From positions 35,828 through 99,827 of the forward strand of contig CAOKSY010000006.1 of assembly GCA_948471525.1 (NCBI GenBank): 64,000 nucleotides of DNA, given 5' to 3'. The notes under the pieces were generated by a model, which was not told the origin of the DNA, made no database searches, and saw only the letters and a program-made list of their open reading frames with translations. The DNA comes from an uncultured Clostridia bacterium (GTDB lineage: Bacteria > Bacillota > Clostridia > Christensenellales > UBA3700). Numbering within the stretch: position 1 is the first letter of the stretch; every line of letters begins with the position of its first letter. This document shows, piece by piece, positions 54,253 to 63,004 of the stretch. The position numbers and the translations under genes were made by a program.

Positions 54253-55758
54253 CTATTCGCCAGCATGCTTGATCCCCAGTATTTCCAATTCCTTGACGTT
54301 CAGTCCGACGCCTCGCAGCATAAGCCTGTTGCCCTTCAGCGCTTCAATCGAATTTATGCCCATGCCGCCCATCATCTCTTTGATCTCGTGCGTCCAAGCG
54401 TTGACGAGATTGACAAGCCTTGCGCTGCCCTCTTCGGGATCCAGACGCTTAACCAATTCCGGTATCTGCGTGGCTATGCCCCAGTTACATTTTCCCAAAT
54501 GACAGCTCCTACAGAGATGACAGCCCATAGCCATTAGCGCCGCCGTCGCGATATTGCACGCATCAGCTCCCAATGCGATCGCCTTTACCACGTCCGCGCT
54601 GTTGCGGATCGAACCGCCCGCAACCAAAGACACGTTGCCTCTTATACCCTCGTCGCGCAGTCTCTTGTCCACGCTCGCCAAAGCGAGTTCCACAGGTATC
54701 CCCACGTTATCCCTGATCCTCGTGGGAGCCGCGCCCGTACCGCCTCGAAAACCGTCTATGACGATTATGTCCGCGCCGCTTCTCGCTATGCCGCTGGCGA
54801 CAGCTGCCACGTTGTGCACCGCCGCGACTTTTACGGCGACGGGCTTTCTGTATCCGGTAGCCTCTTTTAGCGAATAGACAAGCTGTCTCAGATCCTCGAT
54901 AGAGTAAATATCGTGGTGCGGAGCGGGCGATATAGCGTCGCTGCCGACAGGTATCATTCTGGTCTTGGATATATCGCCTACTATCTTCGCACCCGGAAGA
55001 TGTCCTCCTATGCCGGGTTTTGCGCCCTGTCCGATTTTGATTTCGATACAAGCGCCCGCCTCGAGATAGTCTTTATACACGCCGAATCTTCCCGACGCAA
55101 CCTGCACTATTGTATTTTTGCCGTACCTATAAAAATCCTCATGCAGACCGCCCTCTCCGGTATTGTATAATATCCCGAGTTTTTCCGCCGCCATAGCTAA
55201 AGCCGCATGAGCGTTATAGCTTATAGATCCGTAGCTCATCGCGGAGAACATTATCGGAGTAGAAAGTTTTAATTGCGGAGCAAGATTGTCGACGATCTTT
55301 CCGCGCCCGTCGCGGACTATCCTATCGGGTTTGCTTCCCAAGAAAACCGTCGTTTCCATTGGCTCTCTCAGCGGATCAATCGAAGGATTGGTGACCTGCG
55401 AAGCATTTATGAGTATTTTATCCCAATATACCGGCAAAGGCCGCGGATTTCCCATCGAAGACAGCAGCACTCCGCCGCTTTCCGCCTGCCTGTAGATCTC
55501 TTTCATAGAATCTGCCGACCAGTTGGCGTTTTCCTTATAAGTATTGTCCGACTTGACGATTTTCAAAGCGCGCGTGGGACACATTGCAACGCAACGGTGA
55601 CAGTTGACGCACTTTGTGTCGTCGGCAAGCATAACGCCTCTTTTTTCGTCGAACTTATGCACTCCGTTGGCGCATTGCGCTACGCATATTTTGCAGTTTA
55701 CACATCTGGAATCGCTTCGTACTACTTCGTATTCGGGATAAATATAATTGATCGCCAT
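54253..55758 (-). CDS. Glutamate synthase central FMN domain with ferredoxin domain (GltB2 type)
   Basis: 501 residues, behind GGAGGA. The N-terminus has two 4Fe-4S motifs, CVNCKICVAQC (about 19-29) and CVNCHRCVAMC (about 51-61), then the FMN-binding TIM barrel of glutamate synthase (PIMFSAMSYGSISYNAHAAL, GEGGLHEDF, KIGQGAKPGIGGHLPG, DGFRGGTGAAPTRI, CNIATAALMAMGC with cysteines of the 3Fe-4S site in CHLCRSCHLGKC). It reduces 2-iminoglutarate to glutamate. No GltD/NADPH subunit is in the window; the fused ferredoxin suggests ferredoxin is the electron donor. Archaeal-type split enzyme. Confidence 0.93.
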   Translation of the reverse strand: MAINYIYPEYEVVRSDSRCVNCKICVAQCANGVHKFDEKRGVMLADDTKCVNCHRCVAMCPTRALKIVKSDNTYKENANWSADSMKEIYRQAESGGVLLSSMGNPRPLPVYWDKILINASQVTNPSIDPLREPMETTVFLGSKPDRIVRDGRGKIVDNLAPQLKLSTPIMFSAMSYGSISYNAHAALAMAAEKLGILYNTGEGGLHEDFYRYGKNTIVQVASGRFGVYKDYLEAGACIEIKIGQGAKPGIGGHLPGAKIVGDISKTRMIPVGSDAISPAPHHDIYSIEDLRQLVYSLKEATGYRKPVAVKVAAVHNVAAVASGIARSGADIIVIDGFRGGTGAAPTRIRDNVGIPVELALASVDKRLRDEGIRGNVSLVAGGSIRNSADVVKAIALGADACNIATAALMAMGCHLCRSCHLGKCNWGIATQIPELVKRLDPEEGSARLVNLVNAWTHEIKEMMGGMGINSIEALKGNRLMLRGVGLNVKELEILGIKHAGE

Positions 55759-55759
55759 G

Positions 55760-56854
55760 TTATTTATCCTCCTTGCCGTTTACGGTGACAATGACGGGTT
55801 CGCCGCCCATAGGCGACCATATCCTGTCGAGATGCGGCTCAATAACTCTTATCGCGCATTCTTCGCTCGCAATATACGTCATATCGTCTTTTTCGCCCAC
55901 AACCATACTTCTGAGTTTTAGCCTGTCGTTTAGAGCCATAAGTCCGTTTTCGAAGCCCACCATTATACTGAAAGGTCCGGTGATGAGCAACGACGAAAAA
56001 GTGTTTCTCAAATACTCTGCGAGAGCCTTTTCTTCTGGCGGCTTTTTCTCTATAGTGCTCCAAAACGGAGCCGCTATGACCTGCGCCGCTTCGCTCATGC
56101 TAAGCCCCTGACGGCGGCAGAGAAAATCTATCACGTAAGCAATAACTTCCGTATCGGTCATTAGCGTACATTTATATCCGAACATCTCTATATATCGCCT
56201 GTTTGCGTCGTAAGAGGATATTTCGCCGTTGTGCACAACGGAATAATCCAACATGCCGAATGGATGCGCGCCTCCCCACCATCCCGGCGTATTGGTAGGA
56301 TATCTTCCGTGTGCCGTCCAGCAGTACGCGTCGTATTCTTCGAGCCTATAATATTCACCTACGTCCTCGGGATAGCCGACAGCCTTGAATATACCCATAT
56401 TCTTGCCGCTGGAAAATATGTATGCGCCTTTCATAGTCGTATTGACCTTGATCACCATTCGCGAGACGAATTCTTTTTCGTCCAGATTCGTCTCGTGAAG
56501 TCTCGCGTCGAGCGGCTTTACGAAATATCTGAGTATCAAAGGTTCGTCGGAAATGTTTTTGGTCTTACGTATCGGTATCATAGACATATTGACGATAAAG
56601 AAATTGCGGTAAAGAAAATTTTCCGCCTCCTTTCTTATCTCATTGTCGTCGTAAAATATATGTAGAGCATAAAAATCCGCATATTGCGGATATATGCCGT
56701 AACCCGCAAAACCTCCTCCCAGACCGTTGGATCGGTCGTGCATCGTCGCTATAGACGCAATTATTTTCTCTCCGTTCGTAAGTCGCCCGCTTTTTGAAAT
56801 AATTCCGGATATTGCGCATCCGGACGGGATCCTCACTTCTCCTTCTCTCGGCAT
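55760..56854 (-). CDS. Glutamate synthase glutaminase subunit (GltB1 type)
   Basis: 364 residues, behind GAGGAGG. It is a class II (Ntn-type) glutamine amidotransferase domain: GCAISGIISKSGR at 12-24 supplies the nucleophile Cys13, so a 12-residue propeptide must be removed; HGRYPTNTPGWWGGAHPFG, VVHNGEISSYDANRR and TDTEVIAYVIDFL match the substrate site. It releases ammonia from glutamine for the FMN subunit encoded next (one base apart). First gene of gltB1-gltB2-gltB3 with a promoter at 56918-56947. Confidence 0.9.
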   Translation of the reverse strand: MPREGEVRIPSGCAISGIISKSGRLTNGEKIIASIATMHDRSNGLGGGFAGYGIYPQYADFYALHIFYDDNEIRKEAENFLYRNFFIVNMSMIPIRKTKNISDEPLILRYFVKPLDARLHETNLDEKEFVSRMVIKVNTTMKGAYIFSSGKNMGIFKAVGYPEDVGEYYRLEEYDAYCWTAHGRYPTNTPGWWGGAHPFGMLDYSVVHNGEISSYDANRRYIEMFGYKCTLMTDTEVIAYVIDFLCRRQGLSMSEAAQVIAAPFWSTIEKKPPEEKALAEYLRNTFSSLLITGPFSIMVGFENGLMALNDRLKLRSMVVGEKDDMTYIASEECAIRVIEPHLDRIWSPMGGEPVIVTVNGKEDK

Positions 56855-56917
56855 AGCCGCCTCCTCGACACACTTATTCGCGCTCTTTTCTATCGCGAAT
56901 TTCGATGTCTTTTTTGC

Positions 56918-56947
56918 ATTATAATACTACCAAATCGTCCTTGTCAA
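56918..56947 (-). promoter_or_regulatory. Sigma-A promoter of the gltB operon
   Basis: TTGACA (56947-56942), 18-base spacer, TATAAT (56923-56918). Confidence 0.8.
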
Positions 56948-57235
56948 TTAAATGTAAAATAATTTTTATCATGTTAGCAAAATTTTTAATAATAGAATAT
57001 TATATTCTTTATATAGCATTATAATTAACATTATCGCAATATTTGCCGACTATAATTGATGATCTAGAATTTATATTAAATTAAACCGCACGCTTACTTC
57101 TAATCCGTTTTATCCATAAATATGATAGATTATTAATTTAGTTTGGCGCGCGTAATATTTTGCACCCGCCCGACGCGGCGTCGAATAACTTTTCGCCATT
57201 GCTCAACAAATTTTTTAAATTCTGCGTTAATTCGT

Positions 57236-57264
57236 TTGACAAAAAAATCGGCGCAATATATACT
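57236..57264 (+). promoter_or_regulatory. Sigma-A promoter of glnN
   Basis: TTGACA (57236-57241), 17-base spacer, TATACT (57259-57264). Transcription should start near 57271, directly before the leader hairpin. Confidence 0.85.
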
Positions 57265-57275
57265 GGTATCGTAGC

Positions 57276-57315
57276 AAAGGCGCTAATCAAGATTTTCTTG
57301 TTTGGCGCTTTTTTT
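57276..57315 (+). promoter_or_regulatory. Terminator-like hairpin (attenuator candidate) in the glnN leader
   Basis: A 16-base arm (57276-57291) pairs with 57297-57312 with one mismatch and two wobble pairs, loop ATTTT, followed by a run of seven T (57309-57315). It looks like an intrinsic terminator placed between the promoter and the start codon. A competing pairing, TAATCAA (57284-57290) with TTGATTA (57314-57320), would open it. Confidence 0.65.
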
Positions 57316-57352
57316 GATTAATATAGCAAATACTTTTATCGAGGAGAAATAT

Positions 57353-59437
57353 ATGGTAATGTCAGAAATTTTCGGTTCTCTCGTTTTCAACGAAACCGTT
57401 ATGCAAGAGAGACTTCCGAAATACACCTATAAGGAACTCAAGTCATGTATCGCAAAAGGAGACCCCATTCCGCTCAGTTGCGCGACGGTCATCGCCAACG
57501 CAATGAAGGATTGGGCTATAGAGAAGGGTTGCACCCACTTTACTCACTGGTTCCAGCCGATGACGGGCATCACGGCCGAAAAGCACGACGCTTTCATACA
57601 GCCTACGGCGGACGGCAAAGTCATAATGGAATTCAGCGGCAAGGAACTTATCAAGGGCGAACCAGACGCGTCTTCCTTCCCGTCGGGAGGCATACGCGCC
57701 ACGTTTGAAGCAAGAGGCTACACCGCTTGGGATCCCACGTCTTACGCTTTTGTAAAAGACGGAACGCTCTGCATACCTACCGCATTCGTCTCTTATACAG
57801 GCGAGGTGCTTGACAAAAAGACTCCTCTTCTCAAATCTATGGAAGCGTTGAGCACCAAGGCATGCAGAATTCTCAAGCTTTTCGGCAAAAACGTTGACAA
57901 GGTAGTCACCACGGTAGGTCCGGAACAGGAATACTTCCTTATAGATAAATCGGTATATGAAAAGAGAAAAGATTTGATATATACGGGCAGAACGCTCTTC
58001 GGCGCTCCCGCTCCCAAAGGACAGGAACTCGAGGACCACTATTTCGGCACTATAAAGCAGAGAGTGGTGAAATATATGGCAGATCTCGATACCGAGCTGT
58101 GGAAATTGGGAGTACTTGCAAAGACAAAACACAACGAAGTGGCGCCCGCTCAGCACGAGCTTGCTCCGATCTTCTCTCAATCAAACGTAGCTTCCGACGC
58201 CAACCAGTTGACTATGGAAATGATGAAGAAAATCGCAAGCCGTCATAATATGGTCTGTCTCCTCCACGAAAAACCGTTCGCGGGCGTAAACGGCAGCGGA
58301 AAACACAACAACTGGTCTATGAGCACCGACAAGGGCGAAAATCTGTTGGAACCCGGCGACACTCCCGAAGACAACGCGCAATTCCTGCTCTTCCTTGCGG
58401 CTGTGATCAAAGCGGTGGATGATTATCAGGATCTATTGAGACTCAGCGTAGCCAGCGCGGGCAACGATCACAGGCTGGGCGCAAACGAAGCTCCCCCTGC
58501 GATAGTATCGATGTTCCTTGGCGAAGAGCTGGACGGAATACTCAACGCTATAGCCGAAGACAGAACGTACAGCAAGAGAGCAAAATGCGAGTACGAGATA
58601 GGCGTAAGCGCTCTTCCAAAGTTCACCAAAGACACGACGGACAGAAACCGTACTTCCCCGTTTGCGTTCACTGGTAATAAATTCGAATTTAGAATGTTGG
58701 GCTCGACATTCTCCATTTCCGGCCCCAACATTATACTCAATACTATCGTTGCGGAATCACTCGATCAGTTTGCCGACGAACTCGAAGGTTGCGCGGATCT
58801 TATGTCCGCGGTCAAAGCCCTTGTCAAGAAAACCTATATCGAGCACAAGCGAATTATTTTCAACGGCAACGGCTATTCCGACGAATGGGTAAAGGAAGCC
58901 AAGAACAGAGGTCTTCTCAATCTCGAATCCGCGCCCGAAGCATTGCCTTATTTCAAGAATAAAAAGAACGTAGCTCTCTTTGAAAAACACGGCATTTTCT
59001 CCGCATTGGAAGTAGAATCGAGAACGGACATAATGCTTGAAAACTATTCCAAGGTGATGAATATAGAAGCATTGACGATGATAGATATGGCAAACAAGCA
59101 GATTCTGCCGGCAGTGACCACTTATATCGGAGAACTGGCAAAGACCGCTCTTGCGACTAAGGAACTGGGAATCGCTTCGTCGGCTCATTCAGCCGCGGCA
59201 AAGAAACTGACAAAACTATACGACGCAAGCGCAAAGAGCGTAGAAACTCTCGGAGAAAAAGTGCATGAAGCCGAAAAATTGACCAATACCGAGAAGAAAG
59301 CGATGTTCTACCGCACGGACGTATTGCCCGCTATGGAAGAACTGAGAAAATACGCGGACGAAATGGAAGTGAATACCGCCGACAAATATTGGCCCTTCCC
59401 CACTTACGGCGCGATCCTCTTCTCGATCAAAGACTGA
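57353..59437 (+). CDS. glnN: Glutamine synthetase, type III
   Basis: 694 residues from the ATG at 57353 (GAGGAGA site); the open frame begins earlier, inside the leader hairpin. GlnN-type enzyme: GGIRATFEARGYTAWDP, GPEQEYFLIDK, HNEVAPAQHELAP, NGSGKHNNWSM, RLGANEAPPAI and GNKFEFRMLGS, with the long helical C-terminus of the family (residues about 570-694). It makes glutamine from glutamate and ammonia. The leader carries a terminator-like hairpin, so expression is probably attenuated; amtB-PII follows 107 bases downstream. Confidence 0.95.
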   Translation: MVMSEIFGSLVFNETVMQERLPKYTYKELKSCIAKGDPIPLSCATVIANAMKDWAIEKGCTHFTHWFQPMTGITAEKHDAFIQPTADGKVIMEFSGKELIKGEPDASSFPSGGIRATFEARGYTAWDPTSYAFVKDGTLCIPTAFVSYTGEVLDKKTPLLKSMEALSTKACRILKLFGKNVDKVVTTVGPEQEYFLIDKSVYEKRKDLIYTGRTLFGAPAPKGQELEDHYFGTIKQRVVKYMADLDTELWKLGVLAKTKHNEVAPAQHELAPIFSQSNVASDANQLTMEMMKKIASRHNMVCLLHEKPFAGVNGSGKHNNWSMSTDKGENLLEPGDTPEDNAQFLLFLAAVIKAVDDYQDLLRLSVASAGNDHRLGANEAPPAIVSMFLGEELDGILNAIAEDRTYSKRAKCEYEIGVSALPKFTKDTTDRNRTSPFAFTGNKFEFRMLGSTFSISGPNIILNTIVAESLDQFADELEGCADLMSAVKALVKKTYIEHKRIIFNGNGYSDEWVKEAKNRGLLNLESAPEALPYFKNKKNVALFEKHGIFSALEVESRTDIMLENYSKVMNIEALTMIDMANKQILPAVTTYIGELAKTALATKELGIASSAHSAAAKKLTKLYDASAKSVETLGEKVHEAEKLTNTEKKAMFYRTDVLPAMEELRKYADEMEVNTADKYWPFPTYGAILFSIKD

Positions 59438-59468
59438 CAGTAAATAATATAAGGTTTGTACATTAGAC

Positions 59469-59506
59469 ACAAAGGCGTGTAACCCAGACGGGTTATGCGC
59501 CTTTGT
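59469..59506 (+). terminator. Long hairpin between glnN and amtB-PII
   Basis: 17-bp stem with two G-T pairs, ACAAAGGCG-TG-TAACCC paired with GGGTTA-TG-CGCCTTTGT (59469-59485 with 59490-59506), tetraloop AGAC. There is no T tract, so it may be a weak terminator, an mRNA-processing site or a regulatory element for amtB. Confidence 0.55.
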
Positions 59507-59544
59507 CATTAACTAAGTAAAAAATTTTTGGAGGTATATATAAT

Positions 59545-61290
59545 ATGGAAAACATATTAGACGCGATTGCCAAAGCCACTGCCGAGGCTAGCGATATGGC
59601 ATTAGGGCTTTGGTGTTTAATCGGCGTAGCTCTCGTATTTTTCATGCAAGCAGGTTTTGCTATGGTAGAAACCGGATTCACAAGAGCAAAGAACGCCGGC
59701 AATATCATTATGAAGAACTTAATGGACTTTGCATTGGGAGCCGTAGTATTCTGGCTTTTCGGCGCTGGACTTATTCTCGGCGACAGCGTGGGAGGATTTA
59801 TAGGCACGCCTATCAACCCCTTTAAGATGAGCGAAGACATCTTCCCCGCATTTATGTTCAACATGGTATTCTGCGCAACGGCGGCAACAATCGTATCTGG
59901 CGCAATGGCGGAGAGAACTAAATTCCTTTCGTACTGCATATATTCGCTTATCATAAGTATGATAGTATACCCTATATCCGCTCACTGGATTTGGGGCGAC
60001 GGCGGTTGGCTTGCAAAACTCGGTTTCGTAGACTTCGCAGGCTCTACGGCGGTACATATGGTAGGCGGTCTTATGGCTTTGGTAGGCGCTATAATACTTG
60101 GACCGAGAATTGGCAAATATACCAAAGATAAAAACGGTAAGACTGTGTCAAAGGCTATCCCGGGACACTCGCTCACATTGGGAGCATTGGGCGTATTCAT
60201 ACTATGGTTTGCTTGGTACGGTTTCAACGGCGCGGCGGCTTCATCCGTAAATAATGCCGCTAAAATTTTTACTACTACGACCATTGCGGCCGCAACCGCT
60301 ACCGTAGCTGTAATGATAATCACTTGGATTAAATACAAAAAGCCTGACGTATCAATGACGCTCAACGGCTCTTTGGCAGGACTTGTAGCTGTGACGGCAG
60401 GTTGTAACAACGTATCGCCCACAGGCGCGTTCTTTATAGGTCTTATCTCGGCATTCGTAGTAGTATTCGGCATTGAATTTATCGACCAGAAATGCCATAT
60501 CGATGACCCTGTTGGCGCAATAGGCGTACACGGTATGTGCGGAGCTGTAGGTACGCTGTTAGTGGGTATCTTTGACGAAAAGCAAGGACTAATATCGGGA
60601 CATATTCTCAACGGCGACAGTCTTACCTTCGCTCAATCTTGCAGATTTTTCGGCATTCAAGTCCTCGGAGTCGTGGTCGTAGCCCTTTGGGCGGTAGCTA
60701 CAAGCCTCGTAATATTCCTCTTAATTAAAAAGACTATCGGTCTAAGAGCAAGCAAAGAAGAAGAACTGTTGGGACTTGACTTGATGGAACACAATCTCGT
60801 ATCGTCTTACGCCGACTTTGAACCGTCTCACGCTATCATAACGCCAAGCGTAGAAACTTCTGCTTCAAAAGGCGAAGTAGCTATAGATAAAGCTGTAGAG
60901 ATCAACGATTTGACGCCAACTCTCCCTGAGGGTACTCCAAAACTTACAAAGATAAGCATAGTCACCCGTCCCGATAAATTTGTAAACTTGAAGAGTGCTC
61001 TCGACGAAATAGGTATCACCGGTATGACAATGACGAGCGTACAAGGGTGCGGTATGCAAAAAGGCAACACAAAATATTATAGAGGCGCAAAGATTGATTC
61101 TCACCTCTTGCCAAAGATAAAAGTAGAGGTTGTCGTATCTAAAGTACCTGTAGAAACCGTAATCAACGTAGCTAAGTCAGCTTTGTATACAGGCAACTAC
61201 GGCGATGGCAAAATCTTCGTATATAGCGTTGAAGACGCCGTCAAAGTAAGAACAGGCGAAAGAGGTTACGACGCTCTTCAAGACGACTAA
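59545..61290 (+). CDS. Ammonium transporter AmtB fused to a PII signal domain
   Basis: 581 residues, behind GGAGG. Residues about 1-415 are an Amt channel with about eleven helices: AGFAMVETGFTRAKNAGN, the SAHWIWGDGG and STAVHMVGGLMAL region and VGAIGVHGMCGAVGTL, giving the twin pore histidines. After a 50-residue linker, residues about 467-575 form a PII domain (KISIVTRPDKFVNLKSALDEIG; T-loop GCGMQKGNTKYYRGAKI; KIKVEVVVS; NYGDGKIFVYSVEDAVKVRTGE). PII binds ATP/ADP and 2-oxoglutarate and normally blocks AmtB through its T-loop; here channel and plug are covalently joined. The usual uridylylated Tyr in the T-loop is replaced (Ile), so that modification should not occur. Confidence 0.92.
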   Translation: MENILDAIAKATAEASDMALGLWCLIGVALVFFMQAGFAMVETGFTRAKNAGNIIMKNLMDFALGAVVFWLFGAGLILGDSVGGFIGTPINPFKMSEDIFPAFMFNMVFCATAATIVSGAMAERTKFLSYCIYSLIISMIVYPISAHWIWGDGGWLAKLGFVDFAGSTAVHMVGGLMALVGAIILGPRIGKYTKDKNGKTVSKAIPGHSLTLGALGVFILWFAWYGFNGAAASSVNNAAKIFTTTTIAAATATVAVMIITWIKYKKPDVSMTLNGSLAGLVAVTAGCNNVSPTGAFFIGLISAFVVVFGIEFIDQKCHIDDPVGAIGVHGMCGAVGTLLVGIFDEKQGLISGHILNGDSLTFAQSCRFFGIQVLGVVVVALWAVATSLVIFLLIKKTIGLRASKEEELLGLDLMEHNLVSSYADFEPSHAIITPSVETSASKGEVAIDKAVEINDLTPTLPEGTPKLTKISIVTRPDKFVNLKSALDEIGITGMTMTSVQGCGMQKGNTKYYRGAKIDSHLLPKIKVEVVVSKVPVETVINVAKSALYTGNYGDGKIFVYSVEDAVKVRTGERGYDALQDD

Positions 61291-61296
61291 CCGACA

Positions 61297-61330
61297 AATA
61301 GGCTCTTCGTTAAAGGAGAGCCTATTCTCT
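61297..61330 (+). terminator. Terminator of amtB-PII
   Basis: AATAGGCTCT/AGAGCCTATT 10-bp stem (61297-61306 with 61317-61326), ten-base loop, then TCTCTT; the T tract is weak. Confidence 0.7.
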
Positions 61331-61440
61331 TCGCAACGTTCCATATAATATTGATTTTTATATATTTATAACTTTACGCGTACGCGCGAAAACTTTTTCC
61401 AAAATTTGTTGAAAAAATCAAGATTTTTTGTATCAAGTAT

Positions 61441-61469
61441 TTGATTATAAAGGCGATATTTGATATAAT
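61441..61469 (+). promoter_or_regulatory. Sigma-A promoter of purF
   Basis: TTGATT (61441-61446), 17-base spacer, TATAAT (61464-61469). The leader is about 35 nt, too short for a purine riboswitch. Confidence 0.75.
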
Positions 61470-61509
61470 AAAATTGATTTTGGAAATAAATCAAAAAGGT
61501 AGGTACATT

Positions 61510-62916
61510 ATGTCGGATAACATCAAAGAAGAGTGCGGCATTTTCGGAATATACGACAAATCGAATATCGGAAATATCGCAAACCAAGTCTATTTCGGTC
61601 TCTTCGCTCTTCAGCACAGAGGACAGGAAGCCGCGGGTATCGCAGTAAACAAGGACAGAGAGATCACTTTGATCAAAAATCTCGGACTTGTAAGCGAGGT
61701 ATTCAACGACAACAATCTGGCTCATTTGCAAGGCGAGATCGCCATCGGTCACGTAAGATACTCGACTACCGGCAATAATACTGCCGAGAACGCTCAGCCG
61801 ATAAGCGTAAAATACGCAAAAGGCAACCTCACCGTTTCGCACAACGGAAATATCACCAACGCAAAGGAATTGAGAGAAAAACTCGAATCAAAAGGCGCGA
61901 TATTCCACACGACAAGCGACAGCGAAGTAATCTCCTATCTTATCGCCAATCAAAGACTTAAGTCCAAGAGTATAGAAGAAGCTGTCGAGAAGGTTTTCCC
62001 GATGCTTCAAGGCGCCTTCTCTCTGCTTATAATGAGCCCGAGAAAACTTATCGCAGTGAGAGACAGATACGGCATACGACCGCTGTGTATGGGCAAACTC
62101 AAAGAAAACGTCATCTTCTCCAGCGAAAGCTGCGGTTTCGAGACTATCGGAGCGGATTTCGATAGAGATCTTTTGCCGGGAGAAATGGTAGTAGTTACCG
62201 ACGACGGAATAGTCAGCAACAAGAAGTTTTGCGGAAATAAAGGCGGACTTTGTATATTCGAACATATCTACAACGCGCGTCCCGACAGTGTGATCGACGG
62301 ACAAAGCGTAAACGAGGCGAGAGTCAACGCAGGTAAAATGCTCGCCAAAAAAGCTCCCGTCGACGCCGATCTCGTAATAGGCGTACCCGACAGCGGACTT
62401 CCTGCAGCTATAGGCTACTCACATGAAAGTAAAATTCCCTACGGCGTAGGTCTTATCAAAAACAGATATATCGGCAGAACTTTTATCCAACCTACTCAGG
62501 AAATGCGCGAGAGAAGCGTTGCGCTCAAACTCAATACGCTAAAAGCCAACGTAGAAGGCAAAAGAATAGTTATGGTCGACGACTCTATTGTAAGAGGCAC
62601 TACACTCGCAAATATAGTCAAACTTCTCAAGAAAGCAGGCGCGCTCGAGGTTCATATCAGGATATCTTCCCCGCCGTTTATCTATCCGTGTTTCTTCGGT
62701 ACGGATATACCGTCGAGAAAAGATCTCGCTTGCAATAAGTATACTATGGAAGAGTTGAGAGAAAGAATAGGCGCGGATTCGCTTGCTTTCCTCGATAAAA
62801 ACACGATAGACCAGATCGCTCCCGATTCTACCGTGACTTTCTGTAAGGGTTGCTTTACCGGCAAATACCCCTGTAAAGTTCCCGAAGAAAAAGGTGATAA
62901 GAACTTATTCGATTGA
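61510..62916 (+). CDS. purF: Amidophosphoribosyltransferase PurF
   Basis: 468 residues from the ATG at 61510 (AAGGTAGG site). Class II glutamine amidotransferase: ECGIFGIYD gives the nucleophile Cys9 after removal of an eight-residue propeptide; QHRGQEAAGIAV and SHNGNITN follow. The phosphoribosyltransferase half has VMVDDSIVRGTTL (PRPP loop). Cysteines in LCIFEHIY, LACNKYTM and FCKGCFTG fit the 4Fe-4S cluster of the Bacillus-type enzyme. It makes phosphoribosylamine, the first step of purine synthesis. No other pur gene is adjacent; a strong terminator follows. Confidence 0.96.
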   Translation: MSDNIKEECGIFGIYDKSNIGNIANQVYFGLFALQHRGQEAAGIAVNKDREITLIKNLGLVSEVFNDNNLAHLQGEIAIGHVRYSTTGNNTAENAQPISVKYAKGNLTVSHNGNITNAKELREKLESKGAIFHTTSDSEVISYLIANQRLKSKSIEEAVEKVFPMLQGAFSLLIMSPRKLIAVRDRYGIRPLCMGKLKENVIFSSESCGFETIGADFDRDLLPGEMVVVTDDGIVSNKKFCGNKGGLCIFEHIYNARPDSVIDGQSVNEARVNAGKMLAKKAPVDADLVIGVPDSGLPAAIGYSHESKIPYGVGLIKNRYIGRTFIQPTQEMRERSVALKLNTLKANVEGKRIVMVDDSIVRGTTLANIVKLLKKAGALEVHIRISSPPFIYPCFFGTDIPSRKDLACNKYTMEELRERIGADSLAFLDKNTIDQIAPDSTVTFCKGCFTGKYPCKVPEEKGDKNLFD

Positions 62917-62934
62917 TCATATTTATTGATATAT

Positions 62935-62972
62935 AAACAAAGCGACGGATATTATCCGTCGCTTTGTTTTAT
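62935..62972 (+). terminator. Terminator of purF
   Basis: 16-bp perfect stem AAACAAAGCGACGGAT/ATCCGTCGCTTTGTTT (62935-62950 with 62954-62969) then TTATT. Confidence 0.9.
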
Positions 62973-62980
62973 TAATATCT

Positions 62981-63002
62981 TAGATATGGTCGAGATGACA
63001 GA
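62981..63002. repeat. Possible fragment of the dispersed repeat
   Basis: TTAGATATGGTCGAGATGACAG resembles the TTAGATCTCTCC..GGTCGAGATGACAG end of copy A (6064-6093). It is short, so chance cannot be excluded. Confidence 0.35.
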
Positions 63003-63004
63003 TT

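Larger units (their letters stand above)
56855..57352. other. Divergent control region between gltB1 and glnN (498 bp)
   Basis: It contains the gltB promoter (56918-56947), a small inverted repeat in the gltB leader (ATTCGCG/CGCGAAT), a long A+T-rich stretch (about 56950-57150) with no recognised element, and the glnN promoter and terminator-like leader hairpin. No gene is seen. Confidence 0.65.

Noticed and set aside
54201..54266. Upstream ATG for the GXGXG subunit
   Set aside because: It overlaps the previous gene and lacks a ribosome site, while the ATG at 54200 has GGAGG.
57302..57352. Upstream TTG start for glnN
   Set aside because: It falls inside the leader hairpin; the ATG at 57353 has GAGGAGA and matches the family N-terminus.
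61441..61509. Upstream TTG start for purF
   Set aside because: It coincides with the -35 element; Cys9 after the ATG at 61510 gives the expected propeptide.
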